DNA from: Microbacterium sp. 3J1
GTDB lineage: Bacteria; Actinomycetota; Actinomycetes; Actinomycetales; Microbacteriaceae
Assembly: GCF_001049495.1 (NCBI RefSeq)
Contig: NZ_CDWI01000011.1
Coordinates: 124,001 to 188,000 of the forward strand
Reading direction: 5' to 3'
DNA length: 64,000 nt
The notes beneath the pieces are model-generated. The model saw only the letters and a program-made list of their open reading frames with translations. It was not told where the DNA came from and searched no databases. The position numbers and the translations under genes are program-made. Every line of letters begins with the position of its first letter. Within the stretch, counting starts at the first letter, position 1. This document shows, piece by piece, positions 1-7,712 of the stretch.

Positions 1-80
1 AGTCGATGGCGACCACGGGCTACTCCGATCTCAAGGAGTTCCAGCGCGTCGAGGTCGTCCTCGCACCGTACGAGGCCTGA
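1..80 (+). CDS. C-terminal end of a GuaB3-type IMP dehydrogenase-related protein (partial)
   Basis: Only the last 25 residues plus the TGA stop are present; the reading frame starts at base 3. The visible tail contains ATTGYSDLKEFQRVEVVLAP. This matches my memory of the end of actinobacterial GuaB3-family proteins (IMP dehydrogenase/GMP reductase relatives), where a TGYSDLKEFQ motif sits at the C-terminus. The family is related to the first committed step of GMP synthesis, but the enzymatic role of GuaB3 is uncertain. SURF1 starts 16 bases downstream and guaA lies 10.5 kb away on the same strand, which fits a purine-locus assignment. With so little sequence the call rests on motif and context only. 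Confidence 0.6.
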   Translation, partial: SMATTGYSDLKEFQRVEVVLAPYEA

Positions 81-96
81 GGCCGCTGCTCTCCTC

Positions 97-897
97 GTGA
101 CCGCACCCGCACTCTTCCCCCCGACCCTCCGTGAGGTCATGCTCCGGGGACGCTGGATCGGGGTGCTCCTGCTGTGTCTCGTCGTCGCAGGAGTGTTCGC
201 GTGGCTGGGGCAGTGGCAGCTCGCCAGGGCCATCGACACGGATCCGCCGCCCGCTGGAGCGACCGAGCAGGTGCGGCCGCTCGCCGACGTGGTCGAGCCG
301 GGGGAGTACCTGCCCGAGCCGCTGGTCGGTCAGCAGGTCACGACGACGGGATCCTGGGTGCCCGAGGACTTCCTCGTCGTCTCCAGCCGCTTCAACGACG
401 GCGTCGAGGGGTACTGGATCACGGGTCAGTTGCGCGTCGCGGAGCGCACCTCGATCGCCGTCGCCCTCGGGTGGACTGCCGATCAGGATGACGCGGATGC
501 CGCGATCGACTCCCTCGAGGCGTCGGCGGACGGCGGCGCGGTGACGCTGACCGGACGCATCATCTCGGACGAGGGTCCCTCGGTGCCCCCGGCGGACGAC
601 CCGATGCGCATGGACCGCATGTCGACCGCCGCCCTGCTGAGTCACTGGCACGACATCGAGGACCTCGACGTCTATCGGCCGTACCTGGCGTCGGCGACGG
701 CGCCGGCCGGCCTCGTCGACATCTCCTCGCCGGCACCCGACGAGCAGTCTCCGGTGAACTGGTTGAACGTGTTCTACGCGGCGGAATGGGCGATCTTCGC
801 GGGCTTCGCCTTCTACCTCTGGTACCGCCTGGCGAAGGATGCGTGGGAGCGCGAGGTCGAGGAGTTCGAGGACTCCACGAGCCCGGAGACCGCCTGA
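97..897 (+). CDS. SURF1 family cytochrome oxidase assembly protein
   Basis: A 266-aa membrane protein with the two-helix SURF1 layout: one N-terminal segment at about residues 18-38 (GVLLLCLVVAGVFAWLGQWQ), a large extracytoplasmic domain, and a second helix near 222-242 (EWAIFAGFAFYLWYRLAKD). The GxWQ pattern just after helix 1 and the NWLN..YAAEW segment before helix 2 are typical of the family. SURF1 proteins assist assembly of haem-copper cytochrome c oxidase. The GTG start is 16 bp after the upstream stop, so the two genes are probably co-transcribed. About 160 bp of non-coding sequence follows, with no clear terminator. Length is within the family range. Confidence 0.85.
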   Translation: MTAPALFPPTLREVMLRGRWIGVLLLCLVVAGVFAWLGQWQLARAIDTDPPPAGATEQVRPLADVVEPGEYLPEPLVGQQVTTTGSWVPEDFLVVSSRFNDGVEGYWITGQLRVAERTSIAVALGWTADQDDADAAIDSLEASADGGAVTLTGRIISDEGPSVPPADDPMRMDRMSTAALLSHWHDIEDLDVYRPYLASATAPAGLVDISSPAPDEQSPVNWLNVFYAAEWAIFAGFAFYLWYRLAKDAWEREVEEFEDSTSPETA

Positions 898-1133
898 TCT
901 CGTGCTCGGACGCGCACCCGTCGGCGCGCAGAAGAGCGGCCGCACGAGCTGCATTCCACCTTCGTCGGGGGGTGCTCGGGCCATTCGGTGAGCGCTCGGT
1001 GACGAATGGGAAAACTCCGTTGAGGTTTGTCCGAAGTGCTCCGTAAGCTCGCTCACATGTGCGCGGATCGTGTCCGTGTGCAGCCACGGGTTCACGAGAG
1101 CCGTCGCCAGACGATACCGAGGAGACAACACCG

Positions 1134-4100
1134 ATGATGTCCGCTCCAGACGCCGCGCACCGCGAGGTTCCCGCGTCCGATCGCAGAAGTCGGGGGCGTC
1201 TCGGCGTCCTCGCGGCCACCTGCGTCGCAGCACTGGGCGCGAGCGCCCTGATCGCCGCGCCCGCATCCGCGAACGTCGCAGGGACGGGGGTGGTGATCAA
1301 CGAGGCGTACCTCTCCGGAGGCAGCGCGGGAGCAGCGTTCACGAACAAGTTCGTCGAGCTCTACAACCCCACCGCGGCTCCGGTCGCCCTCGACGGCATG
1401 TCGCTGCAGTACCGGTCCGCGACCGGCACGGGAGCGTTCAACGGGGTCGCCCCGCTGACCGGTACGATCCCCGCCGGCGGCTACTACCTCGTGCAGGGCG
1501 GGAGCAACGGCGCGAACGGCGCCGCACTGCCGACCGCCGACGCGGTCGGCACCCTCAACCCGAGCGGCACCAACGGCACGCTCGCTCTCGTGAACGGCAC
1601 GGCGGCGGTCGCGCTGACCCCCGGCTCGGTCACCGGCGCGGAGGGGGTCGTGGACGTCCTCGGTTACGGCACGTCGAACACGTTCGAGACCGCGACGGCG
1701 ACCTCGCCCACCGGCAACACCGACGTCAGGTCGCTGAACCGCACGAACGGCGCGGACACCGATGTGAACAAGACCGACTTCACGCTGTCGGCGACCATCA
1801 CGCCGCAGAACTCCGGCGGCGGCGTCGACCCGGACCCGGATCCCGAGCCCGAGCCCGAGCCGACGAAGACCTCCATCGCCGAGGTCCAGGGCACGACCGA
1901 CGTCTCGCCGCTGAACGGTCAGACAGTCACGGTCGAGGGTGTCGTCACGGCCGACCACCGCACCGGCGGATACAAGGGCGTCGTCATCCAGACGCAGGGT
2001 TCCGGCGGTGAGACCGACGCGACGCCCGGCGCCTCCGACGGCGTCTTCGTCTTCCTCAACGCACTCTCGCCCGCTCTGGCGATCGGCGACCTCATCTCGG
2101 TCACCGGCTCGGTGAGCGAGTACTTCGGCCAGACCCAGATCAACCCCACGTCCCTCGCGGGCGTGTCCGTCGTGCAGGCCGGGGTCGGTGCGCCGGCTCT
2201 GACGCCTCTTCCCGCCACGGTGGTGGGTGCCGACCGCGAGCAGTACGAGAACATGTACGTCGCGCCGGCAGGCACCTACCGCCTCGCGTCGAGCCACCAG
2301 CTCTACAACTTCGGCACGCTCTGGCTGAACGCCGGTGACGAGCTGAACGTCAAGAGCACCGAGCTCGCTCGCCCCGGGGCCGAGGCCGCCGCGATCGCCG
2401 AGGCGAACCGCGCGAACCGCATCCTGCTGGACGACGCGTGGTCCATCCAGGTGACGAACAACGGTCACCCCAACGACCAGCCGTACTTCACGAAGGAGCA
2501 GGTCGTCCGCAACGGCGACACCGTCGACTTCAGCGACGACGGCTACGTGCTCCAGTACGGCTTCGACGACTGGCGTCTGCAGCCCGTCGTGCCGATCGAC
2601 AGCACGACGGCGGCGGACGCGAAGGCCGGCTTCACGTCGACCAACCCGCGCTCCGACTCGGCCCCCGAGGTCGGCGGCGACGTGCAGGTCGCGTCGTTCA
2701 ACGTCTTCAACTACTTCACCACCCTCAAGAGCGAGAACTCGAATGCGCGAGGAGCGGCGAACGCCGAGCAGTTCGCGATCCAGAAGTCCAAGATCGTCGC
2801 GGCGATCAACGGACTCGACGCCGAGATCGTGTCGCTCATGGAGATCGAGAACTCGATCAAGCTCGGCGGCTCGATCGACGAGGCCCTCGCCGACCTGGTC
2901 GACGGTCTCAACGATGCGCTGGGCAGCGAGGAATGGGACTACGTCCGTACGCCCGACGAGCTGAACGACGCGACGACGACGGACTTCATCACGAGCGCGA
3001 TCATCTACAAGAAGGACGACGTGTCCGCGGTCGGCGACAGCCTCACCGTCACCGATGAGAGCGTCTGGGGCAACGCCCGCGAGCCGATCGCCCAGGCGTT
3101 CGACATCGACGGTCGCGTCGTCACCGTCGTGTCGAACCACTTCAAGTCGAAGTCCGCGCCCGAGGGCGGTGGGGCGGAGCCGGCCGACGGCCAAGGCTTC
3201 TTCAACGCCGACCGCGTGGCCCAGGCCAACTCGCTCCTGGCCTTCACCGACGAGATCGAGGAGACGACCGGAAGCAGCGACATGCTCCTCATCGGCGACT
3301 TCAACGCGTACGCCAAGGAAGACCCGATCGACGTCTTCACCTCAGCGGGGTGGAGCGACGTGGCTCGTGAGAAGGCTCCGGAACAGCACACGTACACGTT
3401 CGACGGCGAGCTCGGCTCACTGGACCACGTGCTGGCGTCGCCTTCGCTCGCGGCCTCGATCACGGGTGCCGGAGTCTGGAGCATCAACTCGCCGGAGTGG
3501 AGCGACCGCGGCTACGCGTTCGGCGCCACCGAGGCGGGCACGCCGTTCCGGTCGAGCGACCATGACCCGATCGTCGTGGGCGTCGACTCCGAGATCCCGC
3601 CGGTGAGCATCGACGTGGTCACGATGAACGACTTCCACGGTCGCATCGAGGCCGATGGAGCTGCCGCCGGTGCCGCGGTCGTCGCGGGCGCGGTCAAGCA
3701 GTTCCGCGAGGAGAACCCGAACACGATCTTCGCCGGAGTCGGCGACCTGATCGGCGCGTCGACCTTCACCTCCTTCATCAACGACGACAACCCGACGATC
3801 GACGCGCTGAACGCCGCCGGTCTCGACGTCAGCGCCGCGGGCAACCACGAGTTCGACCAGGGCTGGGAAGACCTGCGCGATCGCGTGCAGGACCGCGCGG
3901 ACTGGGAGTACATCTCGTCGAACGTCTTCGTCACCGAGACGGGCGAGCCCGCGCTCGCTCCCGCCTGGGTGAAGGAGCTCGACGGCGTGCGCGTCGGCTT
4001 CGTGGGCGCCGTCACCGAGGACCTCGACTCGCTCGTGTCCCCCGAGGGCATCGCCGATCTCGAGGTCCGCAGCATCGTCGACTCGGTGAACGCCGTGGCC

Positions 4101-5777
4101 GACGATCTGCGCGACGGCGACGCCGCGAACGGCGAGGCGGATGTCGTCATCCTCCTCGTGCACGAGGGCGCCGCGAGCACCGAGCTGTCGACCATCACCC
4201 CGGAGACGCCCCTCGGCGAGATCGTCTACGGTGTCGACGAGGACGTGAACGCCATCGTCTCCGCGCACACCCACCTGGCGTACAACCATGTGATCGACGG
4301 GCGCCCCGTGATCTCGGCCGGACAGTACGGCGAGAACCTCGGCCTGATGAACATCCAGGTCGATCCGACCACGAAGGATCTGATCTCAATCACCAACGAG
4401 ATCAAGCCGCTGGTCGTGGGCGGGGTGGCGCAGTATCCGGCCGTCCCCGAGGTCGCCGACATCGTCGCGAAGGCCAAGGCCGACGCCGACGTGCTCGGTG
4501 CGGTCAAGGTCGGAGACATCACCGCCGACTTCAACCGCGCACGCCAGGCGAACGGATCCGAGAACCGCGGCGGCGAGTCCACGATCGGCAACTTCGTCGC
4601 CGACGTGCAGAAGTGGTCCACGGGTGCGGACATCGCCCTCATGAACCCGGGCGGCATCCGCGCGAACCTCTCGTACGCCTCGTCGAACGCGAACGACCCC
4701 GCGGGCAACGTCACCTATCGCGAGGCGGCGACGGTCCAGCCGTTCGCCAACACGCTGGTGACGCTCACGCTGACGGGCGCGGAGCTGAGGGGGGTCCTCG
4801 AGGAGCAGTGGCAGCCCGCAGGCGCGGCCCGTCCGTTCCTGAAGCTCGGCGTCTCCGAGGGCCTGGTCTACACGTACGACCCGGCAGGTGCGCAGGGATC
4901 GCGGATCACGTCGATCACGCTGAACGGCACGCCGATCGATCCGGCGGCCGAGTACACGGTGGCGGCGAACTCGTTCCTCTCTGCGGGAGGAGACAACTTC
5001 TTCACCTTCCGTGAGGGCGACGACAAGCGGGACACCGGCAAGATCGACCTGCAGTCGATGGTCGACTGGTTCGACGCCAACAAGACCGCGACCCCCGACC
5101 TCGCGCAGCGCGCGGTCGGAGTCTCGGTGAGCGCACCGGATGCCGACGGCTACAGCGCCGGCGACCAGGTGACGGTCTCGCTCTCCTCGCTGGCGTTCAG
5201 CGGCGGCGAACCGGCGCCGGGCGAGGTGACGCTGTCTCTCGGCGGCACCCAGCTCGCTGCCGGAACGGTCGACCCGACCGTCGTCGACACCACCGATGAG
5301 GCCGGGCGCGCAGCGCTCGCCTTCACGGTCCCGACGGGCGTCTTCGGCGACCAGCAGCTGACCGTCCTGGTCCCGTCCACGGGAACCACGGTGCAGGTGC
5401 CGTTCACGATCGCCGGTGAGGAGCCGGCGGAGTTCGCGGGCACCATCGACCTCGGCTCCTCGAAGGTGACTGCAGGAAAGAAGCTGCAGATCACGGGTGA
5501 GGGCTACGAGCCGGGCGAGACCGTGGCCGTGGAGCTGCGACCCAAGAAGGGTCAGCCGATCGCGGTCGGCACCGTCCAGGTCAAGGCCGACGGCACCTTC
5601 TCGAGCTCGGTGACCGTGCCCAAGGGCGCGCAGCCCGGCAAGTACACGGTGGCGGTCTCGCAGGCCGACGGCGACGAGGCGACGGCCACGGTGACCGTCA
5701 ACCGGGCCGGCGGCATCGGAGGGATCATCGGCGGCATCATCGACTGGCTGTGGGACCTCCTCAACGGATGGTTCTGA
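1134..5777 (+). CDS. Secreted LTD/OB-fold/ExeM-type nuclease and 5'-nucleotidase fusion
   Basis: A 1547-aa exported protein. The start at 1134 was chosen because GGAG (1121-1124) lies about 9 nt upstream and a signal peptide follows at once (RRSRGRLGVLAATCVAALGA, cleavage after PASA); an upstream in-frame GTG at 1059 lacks this. Domains: a lamin-tail-like domain (about 48-215, starting VVINEAYLSGG), an acidic DPDPDPEPEP linker, an OB-fold (about 245-360), an endonuclease/exonuclease/phosphatase domain (about 517-818; QVASFNVFNY, LMEIEN, GDFNAY, SSDHDP), then a calcineurin-type 5'-nucleotidase (about 825-1320; TMNDFHGR, GNHEFDQGW, MNPGGIRANL). The tail has Ig-like sequence and ends in GGIIDWLWDLLNGWF. 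It probably degrades extracellular DNA to nucleosides and phosphate. No sortase motif is visible. A strong terminator follows. Confidence 0.85.
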   Translation: MMSAPDAAHREVPASDRRSRGRLGVLAATCVAALGASALIAAPASANVAGTGVVINEAYLSGGSAGAAFTNKFVELYNPTAAPVALDGMSLQYRSATGTGAFNGVAPLTGTIPAGGYYLVQGGSNGANGAALPTADAVGTLNPSGTNGTLALVNGTAAVALTPGSVTGAEGVVDVLGYGTSNTFETATATSPTGNTDVRSLNRTNGADTDVNKTDFTLSATITPQNSGGGVDPDPDPEPEPEPTKTSIAEVQGTTDVSPLNGQTVTVEGVVTADHRTGGYKGVVIQTQGSGGETDATPGASDGVFVFLNALSPALAIGDLISVTGSVSEYFGQTQINPTSLAGVSVVQAGVGAPALTPLPATVVGADREQYENMYVAPAGTYRLASSHQLYNFGTLWLNAGDELNVKSTELARPGAEAAAIAEANRANRILLDDAWSIQVTNNGHPNDQPYFTKEQVVRNGDTVDFSDDGYVLQYGFDDWRLQPVVPIDSTTAADAKAGFTSTNPRSDSAPEVGGDVQVASFNVFNYFTTLKSENSNARGAANAEQFAIQKSKIVAAINGLDAEIVSLMEIENSIKLGGSIDEALADLVDGLNDALGSEEWDYVRTPDELNDATTTDFITSAIIYKKDDVSAVGDSLTVTDESVWGNAREPIAQAFDIDGRVVTVVSNHFKSKSAPEGGGAEPADGQGFFNADRVAQANSLLAFTDEIEETTGSSDMLLIGDFNAYAKEDPIDVFTSAGWSDVAREKAPEQHTYTFDGELGSLDHVLASPSLAASITGAGVWSINSPEWSDRGYAFGATEAGTPFRSSDHDPIVVGVDSEIPPVSIDVVTMNDFHGRIEADGAAAGAAVVAGAVKQFREENPNTIFAGVGDLIGASTFTSFINDDNPTIDALNAAGLDVSAAGNHEFDQGWEDLRDRVQDRADWEYISSNVFVTETGEPALAPAWVKELDGVRVGFVGAVTEDLDSLVSPEGIADLEVRSIVDSVNAVADDLRDGDAANGEADVVILLVHEGAASTELSTITPETPLGEIVYGVDEDVNAIVSAHTHLAYNHVIDGRPVISAGQYGENLGLMNIQVDPTTKDLISITNEIKPLVVGGVAQYPAVPEVADIVAKAKADADVLGAVKVGDITADFNRARQANGSENRGGESTIGNFVADVQKWSTGADIALMNPGGIRANLSYASSNANDPAGNVTYREAATVQPFANTLVTLTLTGAELRGVLEEQWQPAGAARPFLKLGVSEGLVYTYDPAGAQGSRITSITLNGTPIDPAAEYTVAANSFLSAGGDNFFTFREGDDKRDTGKIDLQSMVDWFDANKTATPDLAQRAVGVSVSAPDADGYSAGDQVTVSLSSLAFSGGEPAPGEVTLSLGGTQLAAGTVDPTVVDTTDEAGRAALAFTVPTGVFGDQQLTVLVPSTGTTVQVPFTIAGEEPAEFAGTIDLGSSKVTAGKKLQITGEGYEPGETVAVELRPKKGQPIAVGTVQVKADGTFSSSVTVPKGAQPGKYTVAVSQADGDEATATVTVNRAGGIGGIIGGIIDWLWDLLNGWF

Positions 5778-5808
5778 CGGGCGGTTCTGATCTGACGCCA
5801 TGACCAAG

Positions 5809-5840
5809 CGGGCCGGGGGAGTGATCCTCCGGCCCGTTTC
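5809..5840 (+). terminator. Rho-independent terminator of the nuclease gene
   Basis: A 12-bp stem (arms 5809-5820 and 5825-5836, one G.U pair), GTGA loop, then TTTC. It lies 31 bp after the stop at 5777 and upstream of the fru promoter. Confidence 0.8.
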
Positions 5841-5890
5841 GCCGTCGCTGCGTGGTCCCTGGTTGCGCAGGTGAAACCACATCCGGACAG

Positions 5891-5937
5891 TTGTGTTTGT
5901 ATTGTTTCGTGTTGTACTGTGTGGGAAAGTTTTCCAC
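5891..5937 (+). promoter_or_regulatory. Candidate fru operon promoter and operator
   Basis: An unusually T-rich stretch in this GC-rich region. TTGTGT (5891-5896) and TACTGT (5915-5920) are spaced 18 bp and fit -35/-10 elements. TTGT recurs at 5891, 5897, 5902 and 5912, and an imperfect palindrome (GTGGGAAA-GT-TTTCCAC) covers 5921-5937. Direct repeats and a palindrome at the promoter suggest binding by the DeoR-type regulator encoded immediately downstream, hence autoregulation. The assignment of the regulator is inference. Confidence 0.5.
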
Positions 5938-5953
5938 CAGCAACGGAGCAGCG

Positions 5954-6751
5954 ATGTACGCGATGGAGCGCCAGCAGGGGATCGAACGGATCCTCGCGGA
6001 CGAAGGACGGGTCTCCGTCGTTGATCTGGCGCAGCGCTTCGAGGTGACGACCGAGACGATCCGCCGCGATCTCGCATCCCTCGAGGAGATCGGCTCCCTC
6101 GTCCGGGTTCACGGGGGAGCGGTCGCGAAGGACGACGACAGCACGAACGAGTCCTCTGTTCTCGAGCGCGTGCAGCAGCACGGTCCGGCGAAGCGTGCCA
6201 TCGCCGTCCGCGCTCTCGAGGCTCTCGGTACCGACTTCCGCGGCTCGGTGTTCATCGACGCGGGCACGACGGCCGCCGCTGTCGCCGATGCGCTGTCTGC
6301 TCGCGTCACCGCCGCCCCTCAGGGATCCCGGACTCGCGTGGAGGCGGTGACGCACTCGTTGACGATCGCTCCCGTGCTGGCGGTCGCGGAGGGGATCTCG
6401 CTGACCGTCATCGGCGGCCGCATCCGCGGAGTCACCGCCGCCGCGGTGGGGGCCGAGACGGTCGCGACGATCGGCCGTCTGCGCCCCGACGTAGCCTTCA
6501 TCGGAGCCAACGGCATATCGGCGGGATTCGGTCTGAGCACCCCCGATCCCGAAGAGGCGTCGGTCAAGGCGGCCATCGTCCGTGCCGCCCGTCGTGTGAT
6601 CCTGGTGGCCGACTCGAGCAAACACGACCGCGAGCTCCTCGTCTCGTTCGCATCGCTGCGCGAGATCGACGTGCTCGTGACGGACGCCGAGCCCTCGGCG
6701 GAGCTCGCAGCCGACCTCGCCGACGCCGACGTGGAGGTCTGGATCGCATGA
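5954..6751 (+). CDS. DeoR/GlpR family regulator of the fructose operon
   Basis: A 265-aa regulator. The ATG at 5954 was chosen because GGAG (5945-5948) sits 5 nt upstream and the DeoR winged helix begins immediately (MERQQGIERILADEGRVSVV, then RFEVTTETIRRDLASLEE as the recognition helix). The C-terminal part is a sugar-phosphate isomerase-like sensor domain (FIDAGTTAAAVADAL, FIGANGIS, VADSSKHDRE), which in this family binds a sugar phosphate, here probably fructose 1-phosphate. The stop overlaps the fruK start by 4 nt (ATGA), so it is translated with the operon it presumably represses. An equivalent name would be FruR, but the family assignment is firmer than the ligand. Confidence 0.85.
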   Translation: MYAMERQQGIERILADEGRVSVVDLAQRFEVTTETIRRDLASLEEIGSLVRVHGGAVAKDDDSTNESSVLERVQQHGPAKRAIAVRALEALGTDFRGSVFIDAGTTAAAVADALSARVTAAPQGSRTRVEAVTHSLTIAPVLAVAEGISLTVIGGRIRGVTAAAVGAETVATIGRLRPDVAFIGANGISAGFGLSTPDPEEASVKAAIVRAARRVILVADSSKHDRELLVSFASLREIDVLVTDAEPSAELAADLADADVEVWIA

Positions 6752-7686
6752 TCGTGACCCTGACCGTCAACCCCGCGCTCGACCGCACGATCGCGCTCGG
6801 TGCCGCCCTGCGACCGGGGCAGGTGCAGGCCGCCCGGTCGGCGCGCGAAGAGGCGGGAGGAAAGGGCGTCAACGTCTCGCGAGTGGTCGCCGCGGCGGGT
6901 GTCGACACCGTGGCTGTGCTTCCGCTCGCCACCGATGACCCTTACGCACTTCCGCTTGCAGCGACGGGTATCGCGACGGTCTCCGTCCCGGTCGCCCGGC
7001 AGGTGCGGACCAATCTCGCCCTCACCGACCCTGAGGGAGTGACCACCAAGGTCAATCTCCCCGGGCACCCCCTGACCGACGCCGATACCGCCGCGGTCGT
7101 CGAGGCGGTCGTCGAGGCGTGTGCGGATGTCGAGTGGCTGGTGCTCGCCGGCTCGCTCCCCGAGTCGACCGCCGCCTCCCTCTACGTCGACGTCGTCGGG
7201 GCGCTGCGCGAACGATGGGGCGCGCGTGCACCGCGCATAGCCGTCGACGCCTCGGGCCCCGCGCTTCGGGAGGTCGTCTCGCACGCTGCCGTCGACCTCA
7301 TCAAGCCGAACGACGAGGAGCTCGCCGAGCTCCTCGGAACCGTCATCGACGGGGAGGACCCCCGCTCCATCGTCGACGCCGTCCGCGCCATCGTCCCCGC
7401 CCGGGTCGAGGCCGCGCTCGTCACGCTCGGAGGAGCCGGAGCAGCCCTCGTGACGGCGCAGGGCGCCTGGGTCGCCGCCGCGCCTCGCATCGACGTGGTC
7501 AGCACGGTCGGCGCCGGTGACAGCTCGCTCGCGGGGTACCTGCTCGCCGCGATCGCCGGTGCGGATCCGGCTGCCCGGCTCACCTCGGCGATCCGCTACG
7601 GCGCCGCCGCCGCATCACTCCCCGGAACCCAGGTGCCGACGCCGGCCGACCTCGGGCACCACGAGATCACCGTTCGATCCTTCTGA
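6748..7686 (+). CDS. fruK: 1-phosphofructokinase
   Basis: A 312-aa PfkB/ribokinase-family kinase that converts fructose 1-phosphate to fructose 1,6-bisphosphate in the cytoplasm. Visible motifs: the N-terminal TLTVNPALDRTI, the EEAGGKGVNVSRV segment typical of 1-phosphofructokinase/tagatose-6-phosphate kinase, KPNDEEL, and the C-terminal PfkB signature with the catalytic aspartate, STVGAGDSSLAGYL. It starts 4 nt inside the regulator gene and is followed after 26 bp by fruA. Together with the upstream regulator and the downstream PTS genes it gives complete entry of fructose into glycolysis, so 1-phosphofructokinase is preferred over other PfkB specificities. Confidence 0.9.
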   Translation: MIVTLTVNPALDRTIALGAALRPGQVQAARSAREEAGGKGVNVSRVVAAAGVDTVAVLPLATDDPYALPLAATGIATVSVPVARQVRTNLALTDPEGVTTKVNLPGHPLTDADTAAVVEAVVEACADVEWLVLAGSLPESTAASLYVDVVGALRERWGARAPRIAVDASGPALREVVSHAAVDLIKPNDEELAELLGTVIDGEDPRSIVDAVRAIVPARVEAALVTLGGAGAALVTAQGAWVAAAPRIDVVSTVGAGDSSLAGYLLAAIAGADPAARLTSAIRYGAAAASLPGTQVPTPADLGHHEITVRSF

Positions 7687-7712
7687 TCCCCTGACGACCA
7701 CTGGAGGTCATC

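Noticed and set aside
1089..1098. GGTTCACGAG as a possible phosphate-regulation (PHO) box upstream of the nuclease gene
   Set aside because: A single partial match without the tandem 11-bp repeats; not enough to claim PhoP control even though phosphate scavenging would fit.
1092..3194. A 700-codon open frame on the minus strand opposite the nuclease gene
   Set aside because: It is antisense to a clearly coding region with intact domains, its composition is Arg/Val/Asp-rich as expected for a frame shadow in GC-rich DNA, and no domain is recognisable.
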